Source: Streptomyces sp. NBC_01306 (GTDB lineage: Bacteria > Actinomycetota > Actinomycetes > Streptomycetales > Streptomycetaceae). Taken from it: DNA of 64,000 nt. The DNA is taken from contig NZ_JAPEPC010000001.1 of the NCBI RefSeq assembly GCF_026340465.1, positions 868,001-932,000 on the forward strand. The letters run 5' to 3'. Positions 60,808-64,000 of this stretch are shown here, one piece after another. The notes beneath the pieces are model-generated. The model was not told the DNA's origin. It worked only from the letters and a program-made list of their open reading frames with translations, and searched no databases. Numbering within the stretch: the stretch's first letter is position 1; each line of letters opens with the position of its first letter. The position numbers were made by a program, and so were the translations under genes.

Positions 60808-61839
60808 GTGGAACGGCAGCGGAAGTACTCACGCAGGACCGCGCTGTGGGCGGGCGTCTCGGCGGCGGCCGCGGCCGGTGGCCTGGCCGGCGGCCGGTGG
60901 TACGCGGAACAACGGGCGCACGGGGACGGCACGTTCGAGGCGGCGGACCCCTCGCAGATCCTGACCCCCACCGCGCTGCACCAGACCACGGTGCCCCAGT
61001 CGTTCGCCTTCGACGACAGCCGGGGCGACATCTACGCGGTGCAGCTGGTCCAGGGCGGTGTGCGGCTGCCCGGTGAGCCGCGCCGGCTGTCGAGCGCGGA
61101 GCGGGACAAGCGGGGCGATCTCTGTGTGACGCGGCTGTCCGCGGACGGGCGGACGCGCGGCCATATGTTCCTGCGCGGGTTCGGCCACGGTGTCTCCCTC
61201 GGGGTCGAGCCGTCGGCGTCCGGCGCGCTCCTCTGGACGGAGTCGCAGGCCCACCCGGAGACCGGGTACGGACAGGCCATCACCCGGTTCGCGTTCCGGG
61301 ACGGCGCTGTGCTCGACAGCGACCACCCCGGACTGCGCCACCACCGCCCGGTGCCCGGCTCAGTGGCCAACCAGCCCAGTGTCGACATGACCGCGCGGCG
61401 GGTGATGGTGAGCTACTGGACGGTCCCGGCGTACGGGAGACGGCAGCAGTGGTACGCGGTGTACGGCATGGCCGACTTCCTCGCGGGCCGCTACGAGCCG
61501 CTGCACACGGTGCGCCAGCGGGGACGGGGTGCGGCCGAGACGTTCCAGGGGTGTGTGCTGTACGGGGACCGGGTGTACCAGCTCGCGGGCAACGCGTACA
61601 CACCGTCGTCCGGCGCCAACCCGGCCGTTTCCGGGGGCAATGCCCGGGTCACCGCGGTCGGCCTGCGGGGTGGCCAGGTCCCCGCTCCGCGACGGATCAC
61701 CGTGGCGGCGGACCTCGCCTACCGGGAGCCGGAAGGGCTCGCCGTCAGGCTGACGGGCGGCCCCCGGCTCTGTGTGGGCTTCGCTACCGGCAGCTCGCGG
61801 GCCAGGATGCTGGCGATCCACTCGTGCGGCAGGGTGTGA
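60808..61839 (+). CDS. TagC-like exported protein
   Basis: A 343-residue protein with a Tat signal (KYSRRTALWAGVSAAAAAGG) and no lipobox. The mature part, starting FEAADPSQILTPTALHQTTV and SFAFDDSRGDIYAVQLVQ, has repeated short segments with Trp and Asp/Gly turns, typical of six-bladed propeller proteins that Streptomyces annotate as 'teichoic acid biosynthesis protein C'. No catalytic residues are identifiable. GTG 60808 follows GGGGAG with an 11-nt gap. It is exported and probably sits at or beyond the cell wall. It converges with the GT2 gene; the 124-bp gap holds short repeats. Confidence 0.75.
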   Translation: MERQRKYSRRTALWAGVSAAAAAGGLAGGRWYAEQRAHGDGTFEAADPSQILTPTALHQTTVPQSFAFDDSRGDIYAVQLVQGGVRLPGEPRRLSSAERDKRGDLCVTRLSADGRTRGHMFLRGFGHGVSLGVEPSASGALLWTESQAHPETGYGQAITRFAFRDGAVLDSDHPGLRHHRPVPGSVANQPSVDMTARRVMVSYWTVPAYGRRQQWYAVYGMADFLAGRYEPLHTVRQRGRGAAETFQGCVLYGDRVYQLAGNAYTPSSGANPAVSGGNARVTAVGLRGGQVPAPRRITVAADLAYREPEGLAVRLTGGPRLCVGFATGSSRARMLAIHSCGRV

Positions 61840-61882
61840 GAGATCCGCGGGGAGGACCGGCTTGAGGGAGCCGCGTGAAGGA

Positions 61883-61948
61883 CCCGTGTGGCAGACCCCG
61901 CCCGTGTGCAGACCCCTGTGACAGCCCGTGTGACAGCCCGTGTGACAG
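61883..61948. repeat. Repeated CCCGTGTG motifs between convergent genes
   Basis: CCCGTGTG starts at 61883, 61901, 61925 and 61937; the last two are complete 12-bp tandem units (CCCGTGTGACAG). Between them the spacing is irregular. The array is in the gap between the TagC-like gene and the GT2 gene. Confidence 0.6.
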
Positions 61949-61963
61949 ACCCGCGCCCCGCCG

Positions 61964-63580
61964 TCACTGCGGCAGCGGGCGCCTCGCGGAGACCTCGGCG
62001 GTGAGGTTCCCGGCCTTCGTGGCGTAGAGGTGGCAGACCGTCTCCAGCCCTGACGCGTCCGCCCGGCCGACCACGACACCCTGCCGCGTCCGGTCGGTGA
62101 CCGTGTCCGCACGGGTCCCGCCGAGCCGTACCTCCTTGCCCGCTCCCTGGTAGGAGACGTGCAGGAACATGTCCCAGAGCCCGGGGGCGACGGGCTGGAA
62201 ACCGTCGGCGGCCGACAGGTCGAGCCTCGCTTCGAACCCGGCCTGCGCACGGTCGGCACGGGTGGCGGCGTCCAGCTTGGGGGTGGGCGTGGAGTAGACG
62301 CGGAAGCGGTACTCGGCGCCGCTCGCCCGCTCGCGCAGCACCACGCGGACGGCAGGATCGCGGGTGGACAGCTGCTCGATGTAGCAGTGGCCGTGCACAC
62401 TGAGCACGGTGCCCGACCAGCTCAGCCTCGTCAGCCGGTGCTTGGCCCGCAAGGTGTGAGTGATCTCGAACTGCTCGTCGGGCAGCCCCAGTTCGGGGTC
62501 CCGGAAGAACGGGTACCGGCGGAAGGCGCGCCCCTCCTCCACGAGCAGCGCGGCCTTCTCCTTGCCCTGCTCGAACGCGATCATCCGCTCGGCCTCGGCG
62601 AACAGGCCCCGGCGGATCAGCTCCAGGCGTACCGAGAGCGGCCGGGGCAGCTTCCGGAACACCTCGGGACCCGCGTGGAGTTCGAGCAGCCCACGGCACT
62701 CGGTGAGCGCGGCCCGGCGCAACTCGGGATCCTCGCAAGCCAGATAGGCGGCCCCGGTGGCCTTGCCGAGCTCCAGCTCGAAGTGGCGGGCGAGCAGCTG
62801 GTCCCTGAGGGGGCCCGGCTGGACCCGTTCCGTGACGAGGGAGACCATCCGGCGGGTGAGCGCCATCCGGTCGGCGAGAGAACCGCTGAACCGCGAGGTG
62901 TTCACCCCGGCGACCCGGCGCGCCTGCTCGACGCAGACCTGGCCGGCGACGACCGAGATCCGGTCCGCGTACAGATAGGCCAGCGCGGTGAACGCCTGGT
63001 CCTCACCGAGGGACCAGTCCTCGGGGAAGCGCAGTCCGCAGCGGTCGATCAGCGAGCGGCGGAACAGCTTGTCGGCGCTCAGCGACCAGTACACGCGTGA
63101 GGCCGCGACATCGGCGTCGGCCACGCTCCGGGTGAACATGGACGTGCCGACCTTCTGCCCGTCCAGGCCCGCCACCTTGCCGAGGACGACGTCGGCGTCG
63201 TTCTCGTCGGCTGCCCGCACCATGCTCTTCAGCGCGCCGGGGGCGAGCCGGTCCGTACCGCTGAGGAACAGGAGATGGCGGCCGGTGGCCTGCTCGATGC
63301 CCGCGTTGCGCGCCTGTGCCGGAGTGTCCGTCGCGGTGGGCGACGAGGAGCACTTCAGCGCCGGGTACCGGGCCGCCCACTGCTGGAGCGTCTCGCGGGT
63401 GCCGTCCTGGGAGCCGCGGTCGAGGACCAGCACCTCCACCAGGAATCCGTCATCGCCCTGGGCCAGCACCGATTCGAGGCAGCCGCCGATCCGGCCGACG
63501 GCGTCGGCCACGTCGACGATCACGCTGACGTCGGGCTGTTCCTTGGGGTGGAGGGACACGGGGTTCACGACGCTGATCAC
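61964..63580 (-). CDS. GT2 family glycosyltransferase
   Basis: A 538-residue cytoplasmic GT-A enzyme. The donor-binding part is VSVIVDVADAVGRIGGCLES and VEVLVLDRGSQDGTRETLQQ, followed by ARNAGIEQATGRHLLFLSGT, in which the usual DxD is replaced by GTD. Middle segments SWSLGEDQAFTALAYLYADR-like text (DWSLGEDQAFTALAYLYADR) carry the acidic acceptor-side residues. The C-terminal about 160 residues form a beta-rich domain, as in GT2 enzymes of teichoic acid and wall glycopolymer synthesis. GTG 63580 is used. It follows, by 43 bp on the same strand, the end of the Ig-like repeat protein. Confidence 0.85.
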   Translation of the reverse strand: MISVVNPVSLHPKEQPDVSVIVDVADAVGRIGGCLESVLAQGDDGFLVEVLVLDRGSQDGTRETLQQWAARYPALKCSSSPTATDTPAQARNAGIEQATGRHLLFLSGTDRLAPGALKSMVRAADENDADVVLGKVAGLDGQKVGTSMFTRSVADADVAASRVYWSLSADKLFRRSLIDRCGLRFPEDWSLGEDQAFTALAYLYADRISVVAGQVCVEQARRVAGVNTSRFSGSLADRMALTRRMVSLVTERVQPGPLRDQLLARHFELELGKATGAAYLACEDPELRRAALTECRGLLELHAGPEVFRKLPRPLSVRLELIRRGLFAEAERMIAFEQGKEKAALLVEEGRAFRRYPFFRDPELGLPDEQFEITHTLRAKHRLTRLSWSGTVLSVHGHCYIEQLSTRDPAVRVVLRERASGAEYRFRVYSTPTPKLDAATRADRAQAGFEARLDLSAADGFQPVAPGLWDMFLHVSYQGAGKEVRLGGTRADTVTDRTRQGVVVGRADASGLETVCHLYATKAGNLTAEVSARRPLPQ

Positions 63581-63623
63581 CAGACTTCATTGCGTACGGG
63601 GGTGGTGCGAGCGGGGGCGCGGG

Positions 63624-64000
63624 TCAGCCGGGGAGGGCTGCGCCCTCGTGCGGCCAGGGCAGCGGACCGTGGATCTTCGGCTGGGTCCACGGCGCGTGCG
63701 CGGTGGTGCCGGCCCCGTTGAAGCCGGGCGGGGTCAGCAGCCCCGGGGTTTCGGAGAGATCACCGATGTGGATGACCACCCGGCCCTCGGCCCGCTCCCC
63801 CGACGGCGACTGCACGGCGTACTGGAAGTGGTCGTAGCCCACCGCGCCCGGAGCCGCCTGGAAGGCCAGCACACCGTCGTGGGTGACGGTCACCTGCCCG
63901 GAGCGCGGCTGGCTGTGTCCCACCACGGCCGTGCCCTGCGGCAGGCCGTCCCGTACGTCGACGAGCGCGGGCGCGTACGCGGCGTGCTCGGAGACGTTCA
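63624..64000 (-). CDS. C-terminal end of an Ig-like/cadherin-like repeat protein (partial)
   Basis: Only the last 125 residues are in the window; the gene begins beyond 64000. The sequence ALVDVRDGLPQGTAVVGHSQ, then VTVTHDGVLAFQAAPGAVGY and DHFQYAVQSPSGERAEGRVV, has the DGxLxFxP...Y.V pattern of tandem cadherin/Ig-like repeats (VCBS- or Tandem-95-like). No sorting signal or membrane anchor follows; the end is PWTQPKIHGPLPWPHEGAAL. It is probably an extracellular or envelope-associated protein. Its position just upstream of GT2 suggests a wall-glycan role. Confidence 0.7.
   Translation of the reverse strand, partial: NVSEHAAYAPALVDVRDGLPQGTAVVGHSQPRSGQVTVTHDGVLAFQAAPGAVGYDHFQYAVQSPSGERAEGRVVIHIGDLSETPGLLTPPGFNGAGTTAHAPWTQPKIHGPLPWPHEGAALPG

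Overview
The window is a high-GC actinobacterial chromosome segment, almost certainly Streptomyces or a close relative. The evidence is strong third-position G/C, many GTG/TTG starts, four-base ATGA/GTGA gene couplings, and lineage-typical families (SAV_2148-type HEPN protein, DUF3000, DUF1707-FHA, actinobacterial HemQ, TagC-like propeller protein). About 57 protein genes are supported. I saw no rRNA, tRNA, CRISPR array, insertion sequence or phage gene.

Layout. 1-9.1 kb: a truncated secreted beta-helix protein, a ketopantoate-reductase-like gene, an ABC ATPase, a macrolide glycosyltransferase divergent from an APH-fold kinase, a decayed ribbon-helix-helix remnant, a VOC protein, an exonuclease and a HEPN protein. 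9.4-20.2 kb: a glycogen/trehalose block, glgX(treX)-treY and treZ on the + strand, enclosing FHA and GNAT genes and a translationally coupled beta-glucosidase/alpha-L-fucosidase pair. 20.2-24.0 kb: M24 peptidase, a small-molecule kinase, a VOC protein and a large protein of unknown function. 24.3-31.8 kb: a sugar-catabolic island (class II aldolase, SIS isomerase/deaminase, divergent DeoR regulator, Gfo/Idh oxidoreductase, LplA/B/C-type ABC importer). 32.2-36.9 kb: PPTase, TetR, msrB, murC, a protein of unknown function and a pyrimidine-reductase-like gene. 36.9-43.5 kb: zapE, OsmC, a zinc-ribbon protein, an ABC exporter with AIM24, a Pth2-like protein and an extended DUF692/MNIO enzyme. 43.6-50.2 kb: secreted tripeptidyl aminopeptidase and heme genes (hemQ, coproporphyrinogen oxidase, hemE) around a CoA-disulfide-reductase-like flavoprotein. 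50.3-60.6 kb: DUF3000, LuxR-type regulator, RNase D, a large secreted GH35 beta-galactosidase, and the fadA-fadB beta-oxidation pair. 60.8-64 kb: a TagC-like exported protein and a GT2 glycosyltransferase following the end of an Ig-like repeat protein.

How the genes work together. GlgX debranches glycogen, and TreY and TreZ turn the resulting maltodextrins into trehalose. The sugar island looks like one regulon: import by LplABC-type proteins, oxidation by Gfo/Idh, and processing by SIS isomerase and aldolase, controlled by DeoR through repeats between the divergent genes. HemE, the flavin oxidase and HemQ fit the Gram-positive coproporphyrin-dependent heme route. FadA and FadB form a fatty-acid beta-oxidation complex.

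The most unusual observations are: short tandem repeats of unrelated unit sequence, mostly at gene boundaries (14-19 bp units near 2.4, 18.4 and 24.1 kb; 12 bp near 61.9 kb; an 18-bp in-frame array inside the MNIO gene); an MNIO enzyme with a hexapeptide-repeat linker and an extra C-terminal domain; a predicted leaderless macrolide-glycosyltransferase promoter with a palindrome between its -35 and -10; and a HEPN protein whose RN(x)3H motif reads RNVVSR.
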